Below are positions 20,672-30,818 of a DNA stretch of 64,000 bases, piece by piece. The stretch covers positions 58,555-122,554 of the forward strand of contig DYFC01000054.1 in the NCBI GenBank assembly GCA_020725385.1, in the 5' to 3' direction. The notes under the pieces were generated by a model that was not told where the DNA came from, did no database searches, and saw only the letters and a program-made list of their open reading frames with translations. The stretch is from Nitrospira japonica. GTDB taxonomy: Bacteria; Nitrospirota; Thermodesulfovibrionia; Thermodesulfovibrionales; SM23-35. Every line of letters starts with the position of its first letter. Positions within the stretch are counted from its first letter, which is position 1. Position numbers and translations under genes: made by a program.

Positions 20672-21260
20672 GTTAATATTATTTATTACCCGGCCGGGGG
20701 ATTTTCTGGAAGAACTTATTCCAAAATATGGATATATAGCAATTTTTATCCTCACTTTTTTTGAAGGAGAAAGTGTATTAATTGCAGCAGGTTTTCTTGC
20801 ATTTAGCGGATATCTGAATGCAATTGGAGTAATAGCAGTGTCAACAGCAGCATCTTATGTTGGCCACGGGACATTTTTTCTGATCGCATTATATAAACGT
20901 GATACCTTTATAAAATTTATACGTAAATTTATAAAGGTTGACATTACAAAACTTGAAAACCTGATGGTTAAATATGGAATCGCAGCTTTATTTATAAGTC
21001 AATGGCTATATGGCTTCAGACTACTTAGTGCTGCTGTTCTCGGGCTTTCACGCATGGGCACTTCTAAATATTTCTCATATCAATTTATAAGTTGTCTGCT
21101 CTGGGCTGTTATATGTACATCAGCAGGATATTTTTTCGGCGCAACAATAAAAAAATTTGTTGGTGATATAAAAAAATATGAACCATTAATCGCAATAGGA
21201 GTACTTATTGCAGGTTTCTTAATCTGGTTTGTTAAGAGATGGTTACAAAAGAAAAAATAA
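20670..21260 (+). CDS. DedA/SNARE-associated family membrane protein
   Basis: LEELIPKYGYIAIFILTFFEGESVLIAAGFLAFSGYLN...FISQWLYGFRLLSAAVLGLSRM; start codon uncertain. Confidence 0.85.
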   Translation: MLILFITRPGDFLEELIPKYGYIAIFILTFFEGESVLIAAGFLAFSGYLNAIGVIAVSTAASYVGHGTFFLIALYKRDTFIKFIRKFIKVDITKLENLMVKYGIAALFISQWLYGFRLLSAAVLGLSRMGTSKYFSYQFISCLLWAVICTSAGYFFGATIKKFVGDIKKYEPLIAIGVLIAGFLIWFVKRWLQKKK

Positions 21261-21263
21261 AAA

Positions 21264-21515
21264 TTATCTCTTAAGAATATAAATTTCCCAGAATCCATTA
21301 TCCTCGGTTTTATTTATTTCAAAGACGAAATTCTTTTTTTCACAATATCTCGGAATAGCGTCCTCAGCGGTTTCAGCAGAATCACACAGAACTTTTAATA
21401 AAGAGCCCGCAGGTAATTTTTCCATTTCCTTTTTTACAAGCATAATAGGATGTGGACAGGCAAGTCCCTGCACATCAAGAACTATAGCAGGAGTAATTGA
21501 TTTCAGTGTTCCCAT
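21264..21515 (-). CDS. TusA-like sulfurtransferase/sulfur carrier protein
   Basis: LDVQGLACPHPIMLVKKEMEKLPAGSLLKVLCDS...AEDAIPRYCEKKNF. Confidence 0.88.
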   Translation of the reverse strand: MGTLKSITPAIVLDVQGLACPHPIMLVKKEMEKLPAGSLLKVLCDSAETAEDAIPRYCEKKNFVFEINKTEDNGFWEIYILKR

Positions 21516-21602
21516 AACTACCCTCTTTTTTGGAATTATTTAACTTATGCTTAATGTAGTTAATTTTATAACTTTTTGGATTGAATTTCGTCAATAGAAA
21601 AA

Positions 21603-22721
21603 TTATTCCACATTATTGAGCCTTAGTACTTTTTCAGTATTTTCAAGAATTGAGTCAGAGAATCCATGGCAATGTTTTATCTTAATATCTCTATCAAAAG
21701 GGTTTTTTGTTCTTACTATATCAATATATTCTGAAGGTGTAATATTATCGGTAATAAAAGGCAAATGTGTCCAGCCATCAATTGGTATAGGGAAATCCGT
21801 GCCATGAACAAGCCATTTTGCCGGGAAAGTTTTTCTTATTTCTTTTATATACGGAATCCTTGATGATAAAGAAAGAGCTGATGTATCAGCCCACAATTTT
21901 ATTTTTCCACCTTTATTATATTCCTTCATCATCTGGAAAAAATCCTGCATAAAGTTTTTGTCTATAACAGGGAAAACAGGTGAAGCACAATGCGCAGCTA
22001 TAACAGTGACTCCGCAATCCAAAGGCTTTCTGAGATTTTTATAATGGTCAAGTTGCATATTTCGTATGCCTTCAGGAAATGAATATTCAGGACCTACATG
22101 ACAGAGTAGAGGCATACTATTTGAAGCGAGGGTTTTATAAAATTCTTCATGTCTTCTGTCCATTAACTCAATGTGTTGTGCAGATGGTATAAGTTTTATT
22201 AAAACAGCATCTGTTTCGTTTATTACAAAAGATAATTCATCTTTCCAGTCTTTGCGATTTGGGCTGACTGATGCACCGAAAAAGAAGCGTTTTTCCCTTA
22301 ATTCAAGATTTTCTTCAGATTGTAGTCTCTGATTCAGTTCCTTTACTTTCTTAAAAAGAAATTTGTTTGAAATCCATAAATCTGTTTCTTTCTTGTTTAG
22401 TTTTCCTGTTTTCTGAGAGAAGACAGCATCAAGCGCAAGCAGTACAACTCCATCAGTTTCTTTTGATTCACAGAGAAGATTATAAATCAAATTAAAATAT
22501 TCATCAGTGGAAATCATACCATCTTTGTTTAAATCTGCCTCAAATTTCTCCATTTCTTTTTCAAAAAGATTGTAAAGTATCCTTGTAAACCAGTGCTGGT
22601 TGTCTTCTGCAAGAAAATAGACATTATTTTCAATATTACTAATATCCTTTCCGTTACCTGCAACATGACAATGTATATCAATTCTCATAACACCTCCGAT
22701 TAACCCAAATAATGCAGACAT
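21603..22721 (-). CDS. Amidohydrolase-family protein with EF-hand-like insertion
   Basis: MRIDIHCHVAGNGKD, LLCHVGPEYSFP, VIAAHCASP, LVHGTDFPIPI; DLNKDGMISTDEYF EF-hand-like loop. Confidence 0.75.
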   Translation of the reverse strand: MSALFGLIGGVMRIDIHCHVAGNGKDISNIENNVYFLAEDNQHWFTRILYNLFEKEMEKFEADLNKDGMISTDEYFNLIYNLLCESKETDGVVLLALDAVFSQKTGKLNKKETDLWISNKFLFKKVKELNQRLQSEENLELREKRFFFGASVSPNRKDWKDELSFVINETDAVLIKLIPSAQHIELMDRRHEEFYKTLASNSMPLLCHVGPEYSFPEGIRNMQLDHYKNLRKPLDCGVTVIAAHCASPVFPVIDKNFMQDFFQMMKEYNKGGKIKLWADTSALSLSSRIPYIKEIRKTFPAKWLVHGTDFPIPIDGWTHLPFITDNITPSEYIDIVRTKNPFDRDIKIKHCHGFSDSILENTEKVLRLNNVE

Positions 22722-22879
22722 TGCTCAAAAATTTATTTAACTCGATAATTTTTATATCAAAAGATATTTATTGGCAATGAATAAAAAAGTTCATGGTAAA
22801 TCATCTTTAAGCGTACACTAAGGTATCGAAAAATAAATTTTCTCGCAACACCTGCATTATTTCAAATGCATTTTTTAGG

Positions 22880-24598
22880 TTAAATAAGTAATTTATAAAT
22901 TCCAATTTCGTGTTGTGTAAGATTAAGTCTTACTGCATTTCTTGCCCCGGTTTTAATTATTTCAATAGCTTCTTCTGGATTAAGTAGATTCACCATTTTT
23001 TTGCCTTGCGGAGACAAATAAGAATCAACGGTTACATAGTCTATTCTTGGTTCAGAATCTAAATTTAAAGCTATTAAAATTTCTGTATCATCAAGTATTC
23101 TTGAGTATGCAAGAGTGCATTTACCATCAATAGGGAATCCAAAATCTATGCCATTACCTGAAATTTCCCTGAAATATTGTCTTCCATAACGAAGAGCCGG
23201 CTCTTTTTTTCTTATCCCTGCAATTTGTCTTATATTTTTATATAAAGGATGTTCTGCGTTAAAAAAATGATAGCCAGTTGTATTGAATGCTCCCCATTTG
23301 CCACCGAACATGCATTCTCTTAAATATTTATCATTATCACCACCTCCATTAAAACCCTGCTCAGTTCCATAATATATACACGGTATTCCTATGCTTGTAA
23401 GAAGATAGCCAATTGCAAGTTTTGCCTGATTCTGAAAAGGATTATTATAAAGAAATCTTCCTTTTGGATTTCTTCCTATTTGGTCATGGTTATCAACAAA
23501 TGTAACAAAATACTGAGAAGCCTGACCATGATCACTATATAATTCTTTAAATCTTTCATATCTTGCTCTAAGTTCATAAGGATTTGAAAGACCTTTTATT
23601 ACCCATTCAAGAACTCCCCATAAAGGAAAATCAAGTGCAGCATCAAGGGATGGGAAACGTTCATTTGAATCAGGTAGTCTTGCATTTCTTCCAATATATT
23701 GATCAATTAATTTATCATCTCCTATAATTTCACCAAATAAGAAAAAATTTTTCTTCCCTATCTTTTCAGCATATTCACGAATTGCTGAACAAAATATTGA
23801 TGTACTTGAATCCTCAATATGCTTTATTGCATCAAGTCTGTAACCATCAATATCTGTCATAGCTATCCAGAATTTGTAAATATCTATTAATGATTTGAGT
23901 ACCATTTTATTTGAAGTATCAAGCTCTTTTAATGAGCAGAAATCACCCTCCCGAGCCTCTGGAAATTCATCCCAATGGACAATCTCTCCTTTTCTTCTGT
24001 AAAATTCAGGATTTTGAAATTCAACTGGCCAGACAGCATCATTAGGCCATTGAATACCTTTTTCTTGCTCAATTGTTCTCCATGAACCAAAAGGAAATTT
24101 TTCACCGTTTGAATAGTAATATGTATAACCTCCGGGATACATCCAATTGTCACCTGTATGATTGACAACAATGTCAAGAATTACATACATGTCTTTTTTA
24201 TGTGCTGTCTGAACAAGTTTTTGTAAATCTTTAATTGTTCCAAAACGAGGGTCAATATCAAGAAAATTCTGAATTGCATAGCCATGATATGTATTCATTT
24301 CTTTCCTGTTTTTAAAAACAGGGCTCAGCCAGATTGCAGTGCATCCAAGATTTTTTATATAGTCAAGCTTATCAATAATACCTTTTAAAGTTCCTCTCTG
24401 CCATTTCTCACCTTCTGAATCATCCCTATTATGAATAGCAGTAGTGGGATTATATGCAGGAATTTTTTTGTCACCATTATTAAAACGATCTACAAGTAGG
24501 AAATAGATAAAATGATCTCTCCAATCTATAGGTGAGGGGAAGGCTTTGTTTTTAAATTTGAAATCTATTTCAGAAAGGCTTTTAAATATATCAGACAT
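22880..24598 (-). CDS. GH13 alpha-amylase family protein
   Basis: YLLVDRFNNGD, ILDIVVNHTGDNW, DIDGYRLDAIKHI, FLFGEIIGD, FVDNHDQIGR. Confidence 0.92.
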   Translation of the reverse strand: MSDIFKSLSEIDFKFKNKAFPSPIDWRDHFIYFLLVDRFNNGDKKIPAYNPTTAIHNRDDSEGEKWQRGTLKGIIDKLDYIKNLGCTAIWLSPVFKNRKEMNTYHGYAIQNFLDIDPRFGTIKDLQKLVQTAHKKDMYVILDIVVNHTGDNWMYPGGYTYYYSNGEKFPFGSWRTIEQEKGIQWPNDAVWPVEFQNPEFYRRKGEIVHWDEFPEAREGDFCSLKELDTSNKMVLKSLIDIYKFWIAMTDIDGYRLDAIKHIEDSSTSIFCSAIREYAEKIGKKNFFLFGEIIGDDKLIDQYIGRNARLPDSNERFPSLDAALDFPLWGVLEWVIKGLSNPYELRARYERFKELYSDHGQASQYFVTFVDNHDQIGRNPKGRFLYNNPFQNQAKLAIGYLLTSIGIPCIYYGTEQGFNGGGDNDKYLRECMFGGKWGAFNTTGYHFFNAEHPLYKNIRQIAGIRKKEPALRYGRQYFREISGNGIDFGFPIDGKCTLAYSRILDDTEILIALNLDSEPRIDYVTVDSYLSPQGKKMVNLLNPEEAIEIIKTGARNAVRLNLTQHEIGIYKLLI

Positions 24599-24620
24599 TT
24601 TAACCCCCTTTTTTTATTCA

Positions 24621-25184
24621 TTATGCGATAGACACTCCTTCGCCAAGATTAATTGAGCCGGGTAATGAAATTGATTCGCTCTCTTTTTCCATAATTACGA
24701 AATCTTCTAATTTCAAAATACCTTTACCTTTACAAGAACCTGTTTTTATCTCTTTAATCTTCCCATCCTGAATCTTCAAAATTATTCCTTTAAGGGTAAG
24801 AGAAATATTAATATTGAAATTAATTTTACCAATAGATTTATCATTTATTAGAATTTCAAGATAAGGTTTATGTTCAGATTTTATTTTATGTTCAACAAGA
24901 GGAACAAGTACACTTACATCTGGAGGATATTTTTCTTTATCAGTATATTTCAGGAGTTCCCCGTATTTGTTCCATGCTTTTACCATTATATCTACGACAT
25001 TGATATTTAATAAATCCTTTACTTTTTCTGTAATCTCATTTAAAGCTATAGTCCAATTTATTTCGGTGCTTTCCTTTTGTATCTTTTCTTTTAGAGATGT
25101 AATACCTTTACTTGAGTCAATTGTTGAAAATACATCTTCTTTCAGAGGGAAAAATTGATTTAATGTAATGTCCAAACTATCCAT
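24621..25184 (-). CDS. Hypothetical protein, co-directional with eCIS locus
   Basis: 187-aa ORF, 8-bp overlap with upstream gene. Confidence 0.55.
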   Translation of the reverse strand: MDSLDITLNQFFPLKEDVFSTIDSSKGITSLKEKIQKESTEINWTIALNEITEKVKDLLNINVVDIMVKAWNKYGELLKYTDKEKYPPDVSVLVPLVEHKIKSEHKPYLEILINDKSIGKINFNINISLTLKGIILKIQDGKIKEIKTGSCKGKGILKLEDFVIMEKESESISLPGSINLGEGVSIA

Positions 25185-26400
25185 GTTCCCTTCTTTCTTC
25201 TAATAATAAAGAACCGTTAATTTCTATATCTTGTTTGCCTTTATCTAAAACAGGTTTTAAATATATTTCGAAACCTGTTAACAAAGGATATTTTGATTCA
25301 ATTTGCTGAGTTCCAATATCTTTCATTGGTTCAATGTTAATAGATGTCTCCATATGTTTCTCTTTTTTTTGCTTATCAACCTTTTTTGAAAGATAATATC
25401 CAGCACAAAATACTAAGATTAATCCCAAAATTATACCGAAAGATTTTAACCATAAAGGAATTTCTTGATTTCTATCAATAGGTACAATTGGCTCTCTTTT
25501 TGTTCTATCTTCAGGCGGTAATTGAATACGATATATTTCAATATCTATTGGCTTACTTTCTGCGATTATCTCCCTTTCTTTTCTAACTATAACAAATGGA
25601 TGATATATTCCAGTTGAAGAATAAAAGTGTTGTATTTCAGGCTCAAATCTCCAATCACTCCATTGGTCACCAAAATTGAATCTATATTGAACATCTTGAA
25701 TTGGAGGATGAAGGATTGCCTTGAACTTTAAATTTCCACCTTCTTCTATTCTTGTATTGTCTGCTTCTAAGATAACGTTGTATTTAACAACATGTATAAT
25801 ATTAAACCTAAAATCGTCAACATTAATATGTCCCCATCCTTGCGATGATTCATCAACTATACGAATTTTTCCTGTTTTACCTGCATAAGGCATAAGATTC
25901 CATTCAATCCTATGCATGGTTTCTGTATTTTGACCTGATGCATATAAAACTCTTATGTATCCTTCGATAGGGTCTTGCACAAGGAGTTCAACCCTTGTTT
26001 CAAAACTGCTTCCACCGCCTATTAAAAAACTTAGTGTGCCTTGTGGAATTGTGAAGGAGGCTGAAGTTAATGTGCCTATTGGTCTGTCTCCTTGAATATC
26101 ACCAGGTTCTTGTCTATATCTCCCCTGATATTTCTCATATGTACCAATCCAGTATTTTCCTTGATAGTTTGAAGGTTGACCTCTATGTCTTGCAGTTGGA
26201 TTATCATCAAATGTTGGTTGATAATCAAAGGCTGTTCCTGTCCTTTCCCAGCCTCGTAAATTCCCTTCTTCAAAATCGAGAGTAAAATTTATGGGCTGCG
26301 CATTAACACATACTATATGGGAAAATATTATGCAAAACACTATTATTGTTTGTGCTGCTAATATTTTTAACATCTTAAGTTTTAGGTTTAAAAGCTCCAT
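25177..26400 (-). CDS. Signal-anchored protein with PKD-like domain and C-terminal TM
   Basis: N-terminal hydrophobic signal; FDFEEGNLRGWERTGTAFDYQPTF; RFNFGDQWSDWRFEPEIQHFYSSTGIYHPFVIV (PKD-like); TM SFGIILGLILVFCAGYYLS. Confidence 0.65.
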   Translation of the reverse strand: MELLNLKLKMLKILAAQTIIVFCIIFSHIVCVNAQPINFTLDFEEGNLRGWERTGTAFDYQPTFDDNPTARHRGQPSNYQGKYWIGTYEKYQGRYRQEPGDIQGDRPIGTLTSASFTIPQGTLSFLIGGGSSFETRVELLVQDPIEGYIRVLYASGQNTETMHRIEWNLMPYAGKTGKIRIVDESSQGWGHINVDDFRFNIIHVVKYNVILEADNTRIEEGGNLKFKAILHPPIQDVQYRFNFGDQWSDWRFEPEIQHFYSSTGIYHPFVIVRKEREIIAESKPIDIEIYRIQLPPEDRTKREPIVPIDRNQEIPLWLKSFGIILGLILVFCAGYYLSKKVDKQKKEKHMETSINIEPMKDIGTQQIESKYPLLTGFEIYLKPVLDKGKQDIEINGSLLLEERREHG

Positions 26401-26432
26401 ATCTTTGCGATTCTTTTCTCGGACCTATTACC

Positions 26433-27704
26433 CTATCTAATAGATATGGAGTTAAAGCCTTTATTTGTTTCATAGGTAAATATTTCTGCACCGCAAAACT
26501 TACCACCTTCTTCAAGCCAGCCTCCCATATTATGCAATGTCAAACGCTTTGGAGAGGCAGAAGATACTGTATCGAGTTTCGGGGGATTAAGAGCATTCCA
26601 TGGTATTGGTTGATGTGTATGTCCAAAAATAATACGCCAGGGTGCGGGAATATTTAAGTTAGTTCTTGAATTTATATCTCCTATCTCAAGAAGACTTGAT
26701 GCATAGAATCTCTTGAACCTTTCTTTTACATCTTCTTTATAAATAAATTCTTCACTATATCTTGTCCGTTCAATTTTGCTTATAGATTTAATTATCTCTT
26801 CCTCTGCTTTCTTTATGATATAATCTACAACAATTTCTTTAAGCCAGCTATAATCTGTCATGTCATCAATTTCTTTTCCAAGTCTTTTTAGATATTTTTT
26901 TATCTTGCTAAAATCTCCATTTTTTACATCTTTCTCTACCATCCTCACAACCTTGGTTAAAACTCCTGCCTGACCAATTCCTGTACATGCAAGTTGATTC
27001 AAAGGAAAATTCATCTCAACCATTTCTTCTATATCAACCTCGCCAACTTTTAAATCATCATAAGCTATTTTCATTCCTATTTCACCAAGAATAGCCCAAT
27101 AAGGTTCAAGATATTGACCATGTGTTACAAGAACACTTTCAGTATCAGTAACAATGTAAAGGTTAGGATATGCAAAATTAAAGAATGTATCTGGAGAAGT
27201 TATTTTATCGAGAAACATTCCAGCATACTTGGGCTTACCAGGTATATTTCTTACTGTTACTTTATCAAGAATAAAACCTTTCTGCGGACTTCCTGTTCTA
27301 TCGTCAATAATTCCTGCAACAGAGTGATCAAATGATTCTGGAAGAAGTCCCCTTTGCAATCTGTTTATAATAGCTCTTTGATGCTGGATAATATGCCATA
27401 TATCAGCATCATGGTTGCCTGCCAGATAAATTATTTCTTTTGCAATATTATCTTCTTTTATTTTTTGAAAGAAAAATTGTGCATACCTGTATGCTTCTTC
27501 ATAACTTGATACTGAAAAATCCAGTATATCTCCTGCAAGAATAAGATAATCATTATCCTGTCCAACAGCATCTTTAAAATCATCATACTTTGCACCTTTA
27601 GTTATTACACCATTCTTTAATGTAACAAGCATACAACTGCTGTCACCGAAATGCGTATCAGAAATAATGCAAATTTTCATAATCACACCTCCAGAATTGA
27701 ACAA
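26433..27704 (-). CDS. Calcineurin-like metallophosphoesterase
   Basis: ICIISDTHFGDSS, LILAGDILDF, IIYLAGNHDADIW, IIFGHTHQPIP. Confidence 0.9.
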   Translation of the reverse strand: MFNSGGVIMKICIISDTHFGDSSCMLVTLKNGVITKGAKYDDFKDAVGQDNDYLILAGDILDFSVSSYEEAYRYAQFFFQKIKEDNIAKEIIYLAGNHDADIWHIIQHQRAIINRLQRGLLPESFDHSVAGIIDDRTGSPQKGFILDKVTVRNIPGKPKYAGMFLDKITSPDTFFNFAYPNLYIVTDTESVLVTHGQYLEPYWAILGEIGMKIAYDDLKVGEVDIEEMVEMNFPLNQLACTGIGQAGVLTKVVRMVEKDVKNGDFSKIKKYLKRLGKEIDDMTDYSWLKEIVVDYIIKKAEEEIIKSISKIERTRYSEEFIYKEDVKERFKRFYASSLLEIGDINSRTNLNIPAPWRIIFGHTHQPIPWNALNPPKLDTVSSASPKRLTLHNMGGWLEEGGKFCGAEIFTYETNKGFNSISIR

Positions 27705-27756
27705 TTAGTATGTTTATAAAAAATACTTTGATTACTGATTCTCGTGTCAAGTTTAT

Positions 27757-27789
27757 CCTCTGGCTTTACCAGAGGGCTCGAGAATGACA
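27757..27789. repeat. REP-like hairpin followed by GAATGACA
   Basis: CCTCTGG-CTTTA-CCAGAGG then GAATGACA, sharing the AATGACA end with elements at 1653 and 46172. Confidence 0.45.
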
Positions 27790-27804
27790 GGAGTAGAAGT
27801 TTTA

Positions 27805-28515
27805 TTATTTTTTTGAATTACTTTCTGATTTTTTTTCTTCCCAAGTAGTTAGGACACCCATAAGTTTATCAATCATCTTTAAAGTGAATCTTTCACTAAA
27901 TCCAGCAAGAAAAGCTATAACATACGGTAATTCACGGGTATGGATTTTAACATTGTCAAATCCCTGGACTGAAACTAAACCAATAAAATAAATCATATAG
28001 ACAAACCAGCCGAAGATACCTCCCATTATAGGTTTGCAATAATACCACAATTCATATTTTGGGTCAAAATCTCTTGCTTGTATATGCTGATATATTCCAT
28101 AGATTGCAATAGTTATTCCGCCAAGAGCGCCAAACCATACAGTTTGAAGATGAAGTAGAATAGGGTCTTGCAAAAATCCATTCCATAAAACAAAATTTGG
28201 TAATTTAAAGGAGCAATAGCCTATGAATAAAAGAAAGAAAAGATAGCCCAATTCGATCCATAATAATTTTCTTGCAAGAGGAATTGATTTTTGACTTATT
28301 TCAATTGTTTCTACTTTTTGCAAAACCTCTTTATATTTTTTTTCAAACTCCTGCTGATTTCCGCTGGTTAACAAATCTTCTATTTCTTTAATATGCATTG
28401 AAATTTGACTCGTAATAAATTCGTTTTCTTTTAAATGTCTTGCTTTTTCTTTTAAGCCTTTTAATAATTCATGAGCTTTTTCTTTATGTTCATTTTTATC
28501 AGAAGTCGGTGACAT
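27805..28515 (-). CDS. Hypothetical membrane protein
   Basis: 236 aa; TM segments LLWIELGYLFFLLFIGYCSF, TVWFGALGGITIAIYGIY, IMGGIFGWFVYMIYFIGLV. Confidence 0.65.
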   Translation of the reverse strand: MSPTSDKNEHKEKAHELLKGLKEKARHLKENEFITSQISMHIKEIEDLLTSGNQQEFEKKYKEVLQKVETIEISQKSIPLARKLLWIELGYLFFLLFIGYCSFKLPNFVLWNGFLQDPILLHLQTVWFGALGGITIAIYGIYQHIQARDFDPKYELWYYCKPIMGGIFGWFVYMIYFIGLVSVQGFDNVKIHTRELPYVIAFLAGFSERFTLKMIDKLMGVLTTWEEKKSESNSKK

Positions 28516-28544
28516 TTTAGTGCTCCTTTTTATTTCTTAAATAT

Positions 28545-29474
28545 TTACAATCCAAGAGCTGCTCGTGTTGCAGGCCCGACTTTGCCATCAGGTATTAATC
28601 CATGAGCACTCTGAAAATCCTTTACTGCCTGTCCTGTTACTTTTCCAAAAACTCCATCTGCTTCATTTTCATCAAATCCAAGTGCGAGTTGAAGCTTTCT
28701 TACATCTTCGCCTTTCATTAAAGGTTTAGTGTAAAACAATACTCTTTCATCTGTATTTTCTGCTGAGGCTATAACAGGAGTTGTATGTTGTCCTAAAAGT
28801 ATTTCTTCGGTAATTAGAACATTCCTGATATTTAAAGGCAATGGCAAGTCCCACTTATTTTCTTCAATAAGTTCTAAAAATGTATCCATTCTATAAACAG
28901 TCTTATGAAGAAGAGCGTTACTGTGGTTTGCAAGCCATTGTCTTCTCGTTTCTACATATGCTTTTATCCAATTTTCTTCTCCTATGCCTTCAGCTCCACC
29001 ATATTGTTCATTGGTCATATTTTTAGTTCTTTCGAAAGAGCCATGTATTTTACTGTCATAAACTACAGTGACTCCAAGAGGTTTGCTAATACCTATTGAA
29101 TCCGCTGAAATTAATGCTGGCGTCCAGTATATCCTGTCAAAAAACTCATCCTGTGTCTTATGCATGACAGGATCATTACCTGCCTGACGGAGTAAGGACT
29201 TGACCTTTTCATTTGTGTCAAGTTTTATATCCCTTCTATCGAATGCTGAAAGAAAAGGCTTCAAAGCTTCAGAAAATTCACCTCCTGCATTACAGTAAGC
29301 ATGAATCAAAAGCGCAAGATTACCGCTTGAAAGAGTTGTTTGGCTTTTTCCATAAGTAAGATGTCCTGTATCTCCTTTAAGAACGGTAACCGAACCGTAA
29401 TCACCAATTGGCTTCCCGGTCTCAAAAATATTAACTATTGCCTGTGCAGTTTTCTTTTGTAATTCAGTAAACAT
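28545..29474 (-). CDS. Chitosanase-like protein with C-terminal peptidoglycan-binding domain
   Basis: N-term ELQKKTAQAIVNIFETGKPIGDYGSVTVLKGDTGHLTYGKSQTTL resembles GH46 family; C-term PLMKGEDVRKLQLALGF...DGVFGKVTGQAVKDFQSAHGLIPDGKVGPATRAAL (PG_binding_1). Confidence 0.8.
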   Translation of the reverse strand: MFTELQKKTAQAIVNIFETGKPIGDYGSVTVLKGDTGHLTYGKSQTTLSSGNLALLIHAYCNAGGEFSEALKPFLSAFDRRDIKLDTNEKVKSLLRQAGNDPVMHKTQDEFFDRIYWTPALISADSIGISKPLGVTVVYDSKIHGSFERTKNMTNEQYGGAEGIGEENWIKAYVETRRQWLANHSNALLHKTVYRMDTFLELIEENKWDLPLPLNIRNVLITEEILLGQHTTPVIASAENTDERVLFYTKPLMKGEDVRKLQLALGFDENEADGVFGKVTGQAVKDFQSAHGLIPDGKVGPATRAALGL

Positions 29475-29486
29475 ATTTATTACTCC

Positions 29487-30818
29487 TTATATATCATTAT
29501 CAGGTCTTACAAAAATGGTATCATCATACATTGCAATAAAAGGCTCGTTTGCATCAGACATCCAGAAAGTAAAACGAACTGTTCCATTTTGAGAAATAGT
29601 AAAATCAAAGTTAGGTGAAAAATCCACAAGAAGTGGCAATTCAGGCCCTAAATATCCAGGGTGCAAATCTCTATGTTCGTATAAAGCCGTAGCATTTTGA
29701 CTCTCATCAGATGGAATAAATAGTATTTGAGTACGGACTTCAGGTAGTGTATAATTTTGTGGCATTGGCATATCTGTTGTGTCAGTATAAAAACGTACCT
29801 GTCCTCTAAAACGTATTGGTTGCACACTTGGGAAAGGCGCTTCTATTGAACGTCTAACTTCAGAAAGATAGTGTCTTTGCCCCTGACCTTCATAACATAA
29901 TTCATTTAAAGGCTGGTTGAACATTACCTGAGAAGACATATAGGCAATGCTCCAATTTGTTGTAAGCGGAACAGGAGGCGCCGGTACAGGAGGAGCAGGT
30001 GGTCCTGTAAAATATTCAGTTACAAGTAAAGCATAGGATTCAGCATTATTCATTGCACGATTCAAGGGCAGATTAATCACCTCATCACGCGGTATAACAT
30101 TTCTCATCAAACCAATATGATGAGCTGATTCATGGATGATTGTACTTAACTGATCATTTAAGCCAAGCTCAAAAAAAGCAGGGCATATTGATATTCTCGT
30201 TCCTTGTCCTGCATATGCATATGCATTCGGGTCATGATCTGAATTTTCCCTTCCACAAGTTTGACGTGTTACACATCTAAATAGTCTTGGATTTTCAATA
30301 GCCTGCCTCATTCTACGCAAACGCCTGATGATTATACTTAAAGTTTCAGGATCATGGCGGCCTGCGATTCTGCCCCGAGGCGCTGGCGGTGGGTGAAAGA
30401 AACGGTTCAGTGTGCTTTCAATAACAGTAATAATTTCACGCGGATTATTCAAATGATCTTCAAGAGCAGATATAGTCGAAGTTATCCATCTTGGCGCTCT
30501 CATTCTTGCAAAATCAACATGAAAATCCTGTACTGCATTGCAACCGCGATAATCTCTTGTTCTAAGTTCTTCAGCAGTTTCTTCGCTTATACTGCGTGAT
30601 ATAGTTGTCTGATTGTTTCTTGCTTTTTGCTCTGTGCTTGAATTTAAAAGGCGTTGAATCGCTTTATTCCCAATAGTTTTTTGTAGAAATAAAATGCGGT
30701 TAACTGGAGTAGAAGTTCTGGAAGTCCTGATAGAATGGCGTTTAGTCCCATCAGTTTTATCAGATGACTTTGATGTGAAAAGGAAGCGTTCAAACATTTT
30801 ATATTTAACCTTTAACAC
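29487..30818 (-). CDS. Putative zincin metalloprotease, eCIS-associated (no DUF4157)
   Basis: ISICPAFFELGLNDQLSTIIHESAHHIG (HExxH) plus NNAESYALLVTEYF; N-terminal PVNRILFLQKTIGNKAIQRLL motif. Confidence 0.7.
   Translation of the reverse strand: MLKVKYKMFERFLFTSKSSDKTDGTKRHSIRTSRTSTPVNRILFLQKTIGNKAIQRLLNSSTEQKARNNQTTISRSISEETAEELRTRDYRGCNAVQDFHVDFARMRAPRWITSTISALEDHLNNPREIITVIESTLNRFFHPPPAPRGRIAGRHDPETLSIIIRRLRRMRQAIENPRLFRCVTRQTCGRENSDHDPNAYAYAGQGTRISICPAFFELGLNDQLSTIIHESAHHIGLMRNVIPRDEVINLPLNRAMNNAESYALLVTEYFTGPPAPPVPAPPVPLTTNWSIAYMSSQVMFNQPLNELCYEGQGQRHYLSEVRRSIEAPFPSVQPIRFRGQVRFYTDTTDMPMPQNYTLPEVRTQILFIPSDESQNATALYEHRDLHPGYLGPELPLLVDFSPNFDFTISQNGTVRFTFWMSDANEPFIAMYDDTIFVRPDNDI

Noticed and set aside
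22880-24598. Alpha-amylase as a confirmed eCIS effector
   Set aside because: Only co-directionality supports it; it may be ordinary carbohydrate metabolism, so it was listed only as a candidate.
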